This document shows positions 1 to 5,654 of a stretch of DNA of 5,815 bases, in pieces; position 1 is the first letter of the stretch; every line of letters starts with the position of its first letter. The notes beneath the pieces were generated by a model. It worked only from the letters and a program-made list of their open reading frames with translations. It did no database searches and was not told where the DNA came from. The stretch is from Acidobacteriota bacterium (GTDB lineage: Bacteria > Acidobacteriota > Blastocatellia > Pyrinomonadales > Pyrinomonadaceae), in NCBI GenBank assembly GCA_013813755.1, contig JACCRD010000161.1, positions 1 to 5,815 on the forward strand, read 5' to 3'. Both the position numbers and the translations under genes were made by a program.

Positions 1-1
1 A

Positions 2-568
2 GTAGATTTTGTTCAAGTTTTGAATTACAAAATCAAAAATGCTGAAAGAAAGATTGAAGAGCATGAGCTAAAAACAGAAGAATTTACTAATTTACTTGAA
101 GAAGCACTTGGACAAGCGTCGAGAGCATTATCAAAAGAACGTCTCGAATACATTTCTTCTTTACTAAAAAATAGCTTGACGGATGAAGAATTAGGACATA
201 TTGAAGAAAGAGAGTCATTGTCAATTCTAAATGAATTAAATGATGCTGAAATAATCTTGCTTCAATCATGTCTGCCTATCCAATACGTATCAGATGAGTT
301 TTTAGAAAAACATAAAAAAATTCTATCTATAACGCCTTTGTACCAAGATTGTTCTACGTCGGAACAAGACCAACAAGCATTTCAAAAAAGTTACAAAGAA
401 AAGTTAATACGATTAGGTTTACTACGAGAGATTTATCAGCGATATGAACAAGATGAATTACCAGAATTTAATGAAGAGACAGGGAGACTGAAAGCTAATC
501 ATTATCAAGTATCACCACTAGGTTACTCTTTGCTAAGAATTATTGATATACAAATTAAAGAAAATTAA
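2..568 (+). CDS. Hypothetical AT-rich helical protein, 5'-truncated by window edge
   Basis: No function recognised. The frame is open to the left edge, and a TTG at position 20 has no ribosome binding site, so the true start is probably outside the window; 188 codons are visible. The visible part is strongly helical and charged. An N-terminal stretch rich in Lys/Glu (KNAERKIEEHELKTEEF) looks like a coiled coil. It is followed by a helix around EEALGQASRALSKERLEYIS, a segment around ILNELNDAEIILL, and a C-terminal SPLGYSLLRIIDI that resembles the last helix of a winged-helix fold. This order (coiled coil, Arg/Ser-rich helix, 'eLnDaEIiLL') recalls uncharacterised proteins of accessory regions that often carry a hydrophobic N-terminus, which would lie off-window; this is from memory, not a search. 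Sampled lines have about 25-28% GC against about 48% in queD, which starts two bases after its stop. That suggests horizontal acquisition. Confidence 0.75.
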   Translation, partial: VDFVQVLNYKIKNAERKIEEHELKTEEFTNLLEEALGQASRALSKERLEYISSLLKNSLTDEELGHIEERESLSILNELNDAEIILLQSCLPIQYVSDEFLEKHKKILSITPLYQDCSTSEQDQQAFQKSYKEKLIRLGLLREIYQRYEQDELPEFNEETGRLKANHYQVSPLGYSLLRIIDIQIKEN

Positions 569-570
569 TT

Positions 571-954
571 ATGCCATCATTTTACGAAGTAATGATTGAA
601 CGCAACTTTTCTTCCGCACATCAATTGCGCGGCTACAAGGGAAAGTGCGAAAATTTGCACGGACACAATTATAAAATCGAGATTTTCGCTCGTGGCGCGG
701 AATTGAATAACATCGGTTTATTGATTGATTTCGGCGATTTAAAGAAAGCCGCCGACGAGATTGTCAATTACCTCGACCACCGCAACATCAACGAACTTCC
801 GCCGTTTGATGAAGAACTAAATCCTTCAGCCGAAAATCTGGCGCGTTATATTTTAGAATATATCGCGTCGCGGGTTGATGACGAAAGAGTGCAGGTTTAT
901 AAAGTTCGTTGTTTTGAAACGCCGACCAGTATCGCTACTTTTCAAATTGAATAA
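571..954 (+). CDS. queD: 6-carboxy-5,6,7,8-tetrahydropterin synthase (QueD/PTPS family)
   Basis: A cytoplasmic zinc enzyme of the 6-pyruvoyl-tetrahydropterin synthase fold. By family it converts 7,8-dihydroneopterin triphosphate to 6-carboxytetrahydropterin, the second committed step towards preQ0 and queuosine. All signature residues are visible in 127 residues, the usual length. His17 (FSSAH), His30 and His32 (LHGH) are the zinc ligands, and Cys26 (GKCE) is the catalytic cysteine. LIDFGDLK at 51-58 follows, then Asp69-His70 (LDHRN) of the catalytic relay, Glu88 in NPSAENLA, and Glu116 (FETP) for pterin binding. The ATG at 571 gives the common N-terminus. An internal ATG at 592 (Met8) is possible but would shorten the first strand. 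No clear Shine-Dalgarno precedes 571, and the upstream stop is only two bases away, so translational coupling is plausible. No other queuosine gene is in the window. PTPS of another pathway is the only real alternative, and CxxxHGH spacing and length favour QueD. Confidence 0.95.
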   Translation: MPSFYEVMIERNFSSAHQLRGYKGKCENLHGHNYKIEIFARGAELNNIGLLIDFGDLKKAADEIVNYLDHRNINELPPFDEELNPSAENLARYILEYIASRVDDERVQVYKVRCFETPTSIATFQIE

Positions 955-1222
955 ATTGTGTTTTGGATGATGTTAAAACAACACCTCTACGATTTACGCT
1001 ATTCCCGAGTTTTCAAATATCGCCTTTGCGACTTGCAATTTATTCCATCGGGTCTTGAAAGTTTTGTTAAATATGAAGCAGCTTAGAAAATATTGCTGAA
1101 ACCTTGTAGTTTATTGAAGAGAAATTATCGAAAATTAAAAAAATGTGTTTGTTAAATTTTGTTGGCATTAACTCGCCGCGCTCAATCATCAGACAATTAT
1201 ATTTGCCCCGCGGCTTCAAAAT
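955..1222 (+). other. Gene-free leader between queD and the TonB receptor
   Basis: No convincing gene or terminator is seen here. A 39-codon open frame (967-1086) has no ribosome binding site or recognisable product. The 12-base word aaatatgaagca occurs at 1069-1080 and again at 1219-1230, exactly 150 bases apart; the second copy holds the receptor's start codon. The final bases are AT-rich (ttatatttg near 1197-1205), but no -35/-10 pair of convincing spacing could be assigned. The receptor promoter is presumably somewhere in this stretch. Confidence 0.5.
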
Positions 1223-1229
1223 ATGAAGC
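1213..1229 (+). repeat. Short palindrome spanning the receptor start codon
   Basis: gcttca (1213-1218) and tgaagc (1224-1229) are perfect 6-base inverted arms around a 5-base loop. The receptor's ATG (1223-1225) falls at the loop/3'-arm junction. In RNA this could partly hide the start codon. The arm tgaagc also occurs at 1074-1079 in the upstream copy of the direct repeat. Six base pairs is weak and may be chance. Confidence 0.35.
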
Positions 1230-3982
1230 ATTTATTTTTTTCTTTACTGATAGTAATTTGCCTTGCGGTTTTCACAAGTGCGCAGACTAATAATCGAGAC
1301 GCGAAATCCGCCTCGATTTCCGGCTTGGTAACAGATCGTGCGGGCGCGGCAATCAGTCAGGCGGAAGTGCGTCTTATTAACGCGCGGCAGATTGTTCTCG
1401 ATTTGGTTAAGTCAGACTTCGAAGGACGCTTTCATTTTGAAAACGTGGCGAACGGGTCATATCTCGTTGCTGCTTCAAGAGCGGACTTTAGCGTGCAGAG
1501 CAGAGCCGTCCGGGTCGCGTCAAACAACGCGGCGGAAGTTCAACTAATTTTAGAGATTAATCAACTGAACGCGCAGGTGACGGTCACGGCGGAAACCGGA
1601 CTGGTGGAAGATAAAAATAAAATTCCCCAGCAAATCAATGTCATTACGCAGGACGCGATTTTCCAGCGCACGACTGCCGTTCTCGCGCAAGTCGCTGATG
1701 AGGAAACCGGTGTATCTCTGCAGAGAACCAGTCCGACGATCGGCGCGGTTCTCGTTCGCGGTTTAACGGAAGTTGGAGTTTATGTTGACGGCGTGCGCTA
1801 CACAAATTCGACACAGCGCGGGGGCATCAATACATTTTTCAATCTTAACGAACCAACCGCTTTGCAATCAATCGAAATCCAGCGCAGCCCGAATACGGCG
1901 CAATTCGGCTCGGACGGACTCGGCGGAAATGTCCAGCTTATTTCGCGGCAGCCGGAATTTGGTTTCGACGCGCCGCAGTGGAACGGGGAATTTAATAGTT
2001 TTTACACGAGTTCCGATAATTCTTTCGGCAGCAACGCGCTCATCGGATACGGCACCAAGCGGTTCGGCATTCTAGGTAACATTGTCGGACGGCGCGTCAA
2101 CACTCTGCGCCCAGGCGGTGGCGTCGACAGCCATTCGGCAATCACCAGATTTTTCGGTTTGTCCTCCGACATCACCGGCGAGACGCGCCTGCCCGATACG
2201 GCTTTTACGCAATACGGCGGAACCCTACAAATAAATTTTGCGCCGACCAACGATCAGCAAATTAATTTCCGGTATCAGCGCAGCCAGCAGGACGGAGGGA
2301 AGCGCTACGACCAGTTGCTCGGAGGCGACGGAAATTTGATTGCCGATCTAAAAAATCTGATGCTTGATTTTGGCTATTTGCGCTATTTTAAGCAGGGAGT
2401 CGGTTTTTTCGATAATCTTTCGGCGAATATTTCTTATAACAGTCAGCGTGAAGAGCGCGTCAATCAGGGCGGACAGGGCAATCCGCTCGGCGCGATTACT
2501 AACGACAAAGAGCGCACGACGACTGTCGGTTTCGCTTTTTATCTCGATAAACAATTTGCGAGAAATAATTTCTTGATCGGCGGTGATTATTATCGCGATA
2601 AAGTTTTCGCGCCTTCGTTTAACACCGACCCGGCGACAAAAATTGTAACGACTGTTCGTCCGCGTGTTCCGAACGGCGCAACTTATGATTTGGGCGGACT
2701 TTACGCGCAAAACGTTTTTGAAGCGATTCCGAATCGCCTGCGTCTGAGCGGCGCGCTGCGTTACAACGTCGGCGTTTATAAATCACGCTCAGGGGAAAGC
2801 CCTCTGGTTAATAACCGTCCGCTTTTTCCTGATGATTCGGCGCGTTTTACGGATTTTTCCGGGCGCGTCGGCGCGACGGCGACAATTTCTGAAAACTTAA
2901 ATCTCGCCTTTAATTTCTCACGCGGTTTTCGCGCTCCGAACATTACAAATTTAGGATCGCTCGGACTTGTCGGAGTCGGCTTTCAGGTTTCGAACGCCGA
3001 CATCGCGGGACTCGGCGCGTTTGTCGGCACAACCGCCGATGCCAATGCCGTCTCGTCAGGCGTTGAAGTTGCGCCGCTCAAATCTGAAATCAGCAACAAT
3101 TACGATTTAAGTCTTCGTTACCGCCATCGTCGTTTTGAGGCAAATCTAACCGGCTTCGTCGTCGATTACGGTAATACGATTGTTCGGCAAACTCTGATTT
3201 TACCGGCGGGCGCGGTCGGTCAGACGCTCGGCAGTCAAACAATTATCAGCCAAAACGCCAATGGCGCGGTGTTCGTGCCGGCTTCGACTTCGCCTGTTTT
3301 GGTGCAGTCAAATTTCAGTAACACTCGTCTGAAAGGCGTTGAATTTGATTTTAATTACCGCTTTCTCGACGCGTGGACTGCCGGCGGTAATTATTCATTC
3401 GTTCACGCGGCAGACCGCGCGACAGGCGATTCGCCGAATTTAGGCGGCGGCGGTATTCCACCCCAGATGGGTTTTTTGAAACTCCGCTTTCAACCTTCCG
3501 GTAAAAATTTCTGGATCGAAGGCTACACAAATCTGGCGGGCAGACAAGATCGGCTCTCCACGCTCGATTTAGCCGACCGACGAACCGGCGCGGCACGTTC
3601 GCGCACTCAAATTCAAAACTTTTTCCGGCGCGGCGCGTGCGTGCGGGGGATCACCACGCTGGGAACAGACGGGCAATGCGGAACGGCGGGCGGAATTTTA
3701 ACCGCGACGGGGGAAACGTTGACGCAAGTGCAAAACCGACTTTTGCCAATCGGCGGAATTGTCAACGGCGTTTTGATTACGAACAACGATACTGCCGTGC
3801 CGCTTTTTTCCTCGATTCCGGGTTATGCTCTGTTAAATTTGCGCGGCGGCTACAAATTTAGCGAGCGTCAGGAAATTCAGTTTGATTTCGAAAACATTGG
3901 CGACAAAAGCTTTCGCGCTCCGGGCTGGGGTATCGACGGGGCGGGCAGAAGTCTGACGCTGCGTTATAGAATTAAGTTTTAA
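1223..3982 (+). CDS. TonB-dependent outer-membrane receptor with carboxypeptidase-regulatory-like N-terminal domain
   Basis: An outer-membrane gated beta-barrel that imports a scarce ligand using energy from TonB-ExbB-ExbD. The substrate cannot be told from the sequence. A signal peptide occupies residues 1-20 (MKHLFFSLLIVICLAVFTSA), with likely cleavage before Gln21, which also fixes the start. Residues about 31-112 form a carboxypeptidase-regulatory-like beta-sandwich (SISGLVTDRAGAAIS, then FEGRFHFENVANGSYLV). Residues about 119-125 (VTVTAET) sit where a TonB box is expected. The plug runs from about 134 to 245 and includes VRGL, VYVDGVRY, IEIQRSPN and GGNVQLISR. The rest is a barrel with alternating aromatic strands, ending LTLRYRIKF with the terminal Phe used in BAM-dependent insertion. 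At 919 residues it is a normal length and appears intact. The mature protein has just two cysteines, 806 and 819, probably a disulphide in an outer loop. No Shine-Dalgarno is visible, and the ATG lies within a short palindrome. No transporter partner or ligand-processing gene is nearby. Confidence 0.95.
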   Translation: MKHLFFSLLIVICLAVFTSAQTNNRDAKSASISGLVTDRAGAAISQAEVRLINARQIVLDLVKSDFEGRFHFENVANGSYLVAASRADFSVQSRAVRVASNNAAEVQLILEINQLNAQVTVTAETGLVEDKNKIPQQINVITQDAIFQRTTAVLAQVADEETGVSLQRTSPTIGAVLVRGLTEVGVYVDGVRYTNSTQRGGINTFFNLNEPTALQSIEIQRSPNTAQFGSDGLGGNVQLISRQPEFGFDAPQWNGEFNSFYTSSDNSFGSNALIGYGTKRFGILGNIVGRRVNTLRPGGGVDSHSAITRFFGLSSDITGETRLPDTAFTQYGGTLQINFAPTNDQQINFRYQRSQQDGGKRYDQLLGGDGNLIADLKNLMLDFGYLRYFKQGVGFFDNLSANISYNSQREERVNQGGQGNPLGAITNDKERTTTVGFAFYLDKQFARNNFLIGGDYYRDKVFAPSFNTDPATKIVTTVRPRVPNGATYDLGGLYAQNVFEAIPNRLRLSGALRYNVGVYKSRSGESPLVNNRPLFPDDSARFTDFSGRVGATATISENLNLAFNFSRGFRAPNITNLGSLGLVGVGFQVSNADIAGLGAFVGTTADANAVSSGVEVAPLKSEISNNYDLSLRYRHRRFEANLTGFVVDYGNTIVRQTLILPAGAVGQTLGSQTIISQNANGAVFVPASTSPVLVQSNFSNTRLKGVEFDFNYRFLDAWTAGGNYSFVHAADRATGDSPNLGGGGIPPQMGFLKLRFQPSGKNFWIEGYTNLAGRQDRLSTLDLADRRTGAARSRTQIQNFFRRGACVRGITTLGTDGQCGTAGGILTATGETLTQVQNRLLPIGGIVNGVLITNNDTAVPLFSSIPGYALLNLRGGYKFSERQEIQFDFENIGDKSFRAPGWGIDGAGRSLTLRYRIKF

Positions 3983-4007
3983 TCAATTTATTTTTTATAT
4001 TTTCTGG

Positions 4008-4040
4008 CAGCCTTTTTCAAAATAGTGAGAGGCTGTTTTT
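4008..4040 (+). terminator. Intrinsic terminator of the TonB receptor gene
   Basis: cagcct (4008-4013) pairs perfectly with aggctg (4030-4035), with two or three weaker pairs possible further in, followed at once by five T. It lies 26 bases after the receptor stop. The loop is long (16 bases), so it is moderate in strength. It separates the receptor from the next unit. Confidence 0.7.
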
Positions 4041-4055
4041 ATGTAAAATTCAAAG

Positions 4056-4083
4056 TTGTGCAAAACTGAGTAATTTTTATAAA
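4056..4083 (+). promoter_or_regulatory. Putative sigma-70-type promoter for the TGA-interrupted gene
   Basis: ttgtgc (4056-4061) and tataaa (4078-4083) are separated by 16 bases. The -10 box matches consensus at 5 of 6 positions and the -35 box at 3 of 6. Transcription would start near 4090, about 26 bases before the ATG at 4116. It lies just after the receptor's terminator, so the next gene needs its own promoter. Confidence 0.4.
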
Positions 4084-4101
4084 CTGTAAAGCGAGTTAGT
4101 T

Positions 4102-4107
4102 AAGGAG
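4102..4107 (+). promoter_or_regulatory. Strong Shine-Dalgarno for the ATG at 4116
   Basis: aaggag, 8 bases before the ATG at 4116, is the clearest ribosome binding site in the window. It argues that translation truly starts at 4116, in the frame that meets TGA at 4149, rather than only at the downstream GTG at 4179. Confidence 0.75.
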
Positions 4108-4115
4108 ATTAGATA

Positions 4116-4151
4116 ATGAGTCGGTGGCGTGGACGTTGGGAAGATTACTGA
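4116..4151 (+). other. Eleven-codon ORF ending in TGA, in frame with the following gene
   Basis: The ATG at 4116 encodes MSRWRGRWEDY and then TGA (4149-4151). The next codons (ELAVQGGPP) run in the same frame, without another stop, into the 171-residue ORF that starts at GTG 4179. Read through the TGA, the whole would be 192 residues (4116-4694). The peptide is rich in Arg and Trp, as is the segment just past 4179 (KAWRVPPVWKF), so the two parts look like one protein. Possible readings are: a recent nonsense mutation (Trp TGG to TGA or Arg CGA to TGA), selenocysteine or another recoding, a true short leader ORF, or a sequencing error. Its promoter, ribosome binding site and start are all in good order. 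Confidence 0.6.
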
Positions 4152-4170
4152 GAACTTGCCGTTCAGGGCG

Positions 4171-4189
4171 GTCCTCCCGTGCGGGGGAC
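4171..4189 (+). other. GC-rich hairpin after the in-frame TGA
   Basis: gtcctcc (4171-4177) pairs with gggggac (4183-4189) over 7 base pairs, including one G-T, around loop cgtgc. The stem starts 19 bases after the TGA and the loop 26 bases after it, and G is the second loop base. These are the rough position and loop features expected of a bacterial SECIS. No T-run follows, so it is not a terminator. It also places the alternative GTG start (4179-4181) in the loop, so it could simply modulate initiation there. Confidence 0.4.
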
Positions 4190-4694
4190 AAAATTAAAGG
4201 CGTGGCGCGTGCCGCCGGTTTGGAAATTTTTGCAGACCGGCGGAGCAACCGCCGCTCCTGACAATTCAAAGGTTCTGCAGCGTCAGAGACAACTTTTAAC
4301 AGCGACGCAGGCTGCGCTCAACGCGGTTTACGCCGATGTGCGGACGGGACTGTTGGAGACCGTCGGTATCGATTGCACGCTCGCTGTTGAAGAATTTTGT
4401 TCAGTCGTGCTTGAACTGTCCGCCGAAACTGATACCGAACTTGTCGCCCGCGCCATCGATCTGGAAAACGTCGAAGCTTGGTGCGACACACAAGGCAGAG
4501 TAAATGTTGCAATCAATCCCTGGTATTCGACAAAGGACGTTGACCAAACTGTTCTTTCGGCGGTCAAGGTCATTCACGTTTTGCTCGGCATACACGCTAC
4601 AGACAACCCCAAAACACAAAATCTTAAACAAAAATTGCTAAGTTCAGTTGCCGAAGTTTTATCAATCCAAAAAGGGGTCAAACGGAGAAAATAA
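4179..4694 (+). CDS. Hypothetical protein, probably the body of a TGA-interrupted gene
   Basis: Not recognised. From GTG 4179, the first usable start after the TGA at 4149, 171 residues are encoded; only a weak agggcgg (4165-4171) could serve as ribosome binding site. The stronger signals belong to ATG 4116, in the same frame. The protein begins with a basic, aromatic segment (KAWRVPPVWKF), then a Thr/Ala/Gly linker. A helical, Gln/Arg-rich stretch follows (VLQRQRQLLTATQAALNAVY), then an acidic central region with three cysteines (GIDCTL, EEFCSV, EAWCDT). The tail is NINPWYST-like (AINPWYSTKDVDQT) and ends in a very basic KGVKRRK. No signal peptide or membrane segment is seen. Base use resembles the neighbouring core genes, so it is not obviously foreign. 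The gene is a single unit between its own promoter-like site and a strong terminator. The continuous downstream frame suggests the interruption is recent or is read through. Confidence 0.7.
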   Translation: MRGTKLKAWRVPPVWKFLQTGGATAAPDNSKVLQRQRQLLTATQAALNAVYADVRTGLLETVGIDCTLAVEEFCSVVLELSAETDTELVARAIDLENVEAWCDTQGRVNVAINPWYSTKDVDQTVLSAVKVIHVLLGIHATDNPKTQNLKQKLLSSVAEVLSIQKGVKRRK

Positions 4695-4759
4695 AACTGA
4701 ATTTTATGTTGAATTTAGCAATAAAACGTTTTTCTGCAAATTTACATTGAAACTCAAAT

Positions 4760-4793
4760 AAAAAGCCGTGAGCGTCGAAACTCGCGGCTTTTT
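4760..4793. terminator. Strong bidirectional intrinsic terminator between convergent genes
   Basis: Arms at 4760-4772 and 4781-4793 form a 13-base-pair stem with one G-T pair (core gccg/cggc, flanked by A-run and T-run) and loop cgtcgaaa. The right side reads tttttattttta for the plus strand, and the left A-run gives tttttattt on the minus strand. It can therefore end both the hypothetical gene (stop 4694) and the oncoming STAS-like gene (stop 4881). Confidence 0.9.
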
Positions 4794-4880
4794 ATTTTTA
4801 GCTAGCTGCTGAATTCTGCTGTGTGGTATAAACGCAAACGCACACTAACGATGAGTTTGATTTAAAGACTTTTTGATATT

Positions 4881-5267
4881 TTAATTTGACAAAAGCCATT
4901 TTTCGGCTTCTTCGATACTGTTAAAAATTTTTACGTAAACGCCTCGGTTAGTTGCAACGAGTTCCCCAAATTCGTTGAGCGGAAACTGTTCGATGTGTTG
5001 GTCAACGAAAGCTATCTGAATGCCAGAAAAGCCCATGTTTGGGATTTCGGAAGCGATTTGATACGTGTCCATCGTCGTACCCATTTCCTTTAGGTCTTCG
5101 ACAATCATAAGTTTGCCGCATTTTGTGCGTTGGCATTCCTCAGCTATTTCGCGCCAGTATTGTTTGGAGATTTCGACATTATCTTTGTCTCCCGAAACGT
5201 GGGCGTAGAGATATTCCGCTCTTTCTTCAAATTCAAGATTGTAAAGTTTAGAATCTTTAACATTCAT
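4881..5267 (-). CDS. STAS/SpoIIAA-like domain protein
   Basis: A small soluble protein of 128 residues from the preferred ATG at 5267. An upstream in-frame GTG at 5288 would add seven residues (MKIRKNS) but has no ribosome binding site, while the family-like beginning is KLYNLEFEERAEYLYAHVSG. The pattern is that of SpoIIAA-like/STAS folds, with alternating beta strands and helices: YLYAHVSG, KLMIVEDL, IQIAFVDQ, and the closing NRGVYVKIFNSIEEAEKWLL. The last, 'NRG-x-x-v-x-F-x-s-x-e-e-A-x-x-W-L', is typical of a group of uncharacterised proteins common in soil bacteria. STAS-like domains usually work by protein-protein contact or nucleotide/lipid binding, often in regulation. No phosphorylatable DS(S/T) motif like that of anti-anti-sigma factors is evident, and no anti-sigma factor is adjacent, so the role is open. 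It is a single-gene unit with a possible -10 box at 5324-5329. Confidence 0.8.
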   Translation of the reverse strand: MNVKDSKLYNLEFEERAEYLYAHVSGDKDNVEISKQYWREIAEECQRTKCGKLMIVEDLKEMGTTMDTYQIASEIPNMGFSGIQIAFVDQHIEQFPLNEFGELVATNRGVYVKIFNSIEEAEKWLLSN

Positions 5268-5289
5268 AGAATTTTTTCTTATTTTCACA

Positions 5290-5482
5290 ATGACAAAAAT
5301 TAAAAAAAACGTTGAACGACGGAATTATATGTAATGAATTCGGGGTTAGATCACATTTTATTTAATTCTAAACGCAAGAGCTTATCAAAAAAATCAGCTT
5401 TTTCAAAGATTTCTTGTATTTTTAACATTTTGTTTTTATCCCGCCCTGCATTTTTCAGATTTTTGGTGTGTTTATATATGTG
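5290..5482. other. AT-rich intergenic region with one tiny minus-strand ORF
   Basis: No recognised gene. Apart from the candidate -10 box, the only structure is a minus-strand frame at 5351-5428 encoding 25 residues (MLKIQEIFEKADFFDKLLRL then ELNKM). It remains open upstream to about base 5500 without a usual start codon. The peptide would be an amphipathic helix. The upstream gggcggg is 11 bases from the ATG, too far for a good ribosome binding site. Confidence 0.35.
5324..5329 (-). promoter_or_regulatory. Candidate -10 box for the STAS-like gene
   Basis: On the minus strand this reads TATAAT, a perfect -10 hexamer, 56 bases before the ATG at 5267. No good -35 box sits 16-18 bases upstream (gatcta or tgatct), so it is only a candidate in an AT-rich region where such words are common. 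Confidence 0.3.
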
Positions 5483-5511
5483 AAAAGAAAAAAGGCATCG
5501 TTATGACGCCT
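5483..5511 (-). terminator. Intrinsic terminator of the tRNA-Pro transcript
   Basis: Read on the minus strand, aggcgtc (5511-5505) pairs with gatgcct (5499-5493) over 7 base pairs, with one G-T, around loop ataac. It is followed by ttttttctttt. It lies 18 bases after the tRNA's CCA end, as expected for a tRNA transcript. Confidence 0.85.
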
Positions 5512-5529
5512 CTAAACTTTCTCAAATAT

Positions 5530-5606
5530 TGGTCGGGGCGGCAAGATTCGAACTTGCGACCTCTCGGTCCCGAACCGAGCGCGCTACCGGGCTGCGCTAC
5601 GCCCCG
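5530..5606 (-). tRNA. tRNA-Pro, anticodon CGG
   Basis: A complete 77-base cloverleaf on the minus strand. The acceptor stem is CGGGGCG/CGCCCCG with C1-G72, as usual in bacterial tRNA-Pro. The D arm is GCGC/GCGC with loop AGCCCGGTA. The anticodon stem is CTCGG/CCGAG with loop TTCGGGA, giving anticodon CGG (5570-5572) for codon CCG. The variable region is AGGTC, and the T arm is GCAAG/CTTGC with loop TTCGAAT. Discriminator A is followed by an encoded CCA. It has its own promoter upstream and a terminator downstream, so it is transcribed alone or together with the dedA-like gene. Confidence 0.97.
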
Positions 5607-5625
5607 TCTTGAAATTGATTTACCG

Positions 5626-5654
5626 ATTCTATGTTACCGCCTGCCGGGTGTCAA
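5626..5654 (-). promoter_or_regulatory. Near-consensus sigma-70 promoter of the tRNA-Pro gene
   Basis: On the minus strand, TTGACA (5654-5649, perfect -35) and TAGAAT (5631-5626, 5 of 6 for -10) are separated by exactly 17 bases. Transcription would begin around 5619, giving a leader of roughly a dozen bases before the tRNA. The -35 box includes the TGA stop codon of the upstream DedA-like gene (5651-5653). This is the best promoter in the window. Confidence 0.8.

Noticed and set aside
1019..1030. tcgc-cttt-gcga hairpin after queD as a terminator
   Set aside because: The stem is only four base pairs and no T-run follows.
967..1086. Plus-strand 39-codon ORF after queD
   Set aside because: No ribosome binding site, no recognisable product, and short enough to be chance.
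1198..1205. tatatttg resembling a Bacteroidota-type -7 element (TAnnTTTG) before the receptor
   Set aside because: No matching TTTG-type -33 element at the right spacing was found, and it lies only about 18 bases from the ATG. The lineage is more likely Acidobacteriota.
2002..2250. Minus-strand 82-residue ORF within the TonB receptor
   Set aside because: A shadow frame of the receptor, with no family features or start signals.
2348..2710. Minus-strand 120-residue ORF within the TonB receptor
   Set aside because: It lies wholly inside the receptor coding sequence, which has a signal peptide, plug and barrel motifs. The antisense product has no recognisable pattern.
4328..4631. Overlapping minus-strand ORFs opposite the hypothetical gene
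   Set aside because: Several mutually overlapping frames with low-complexity products and no start signals. The plus frame has a promoter-like site, ribosome binding site and terminator.
5268..5288. GTG at 5288 as the start of the STAS-like protein
   Set aside because: It has no ribosome binding site and adds only a Lys/Arg/Asn stretch before the family-like sequence. The ATG at 5267 is the simpler start, though the longer form cannot be excluded.
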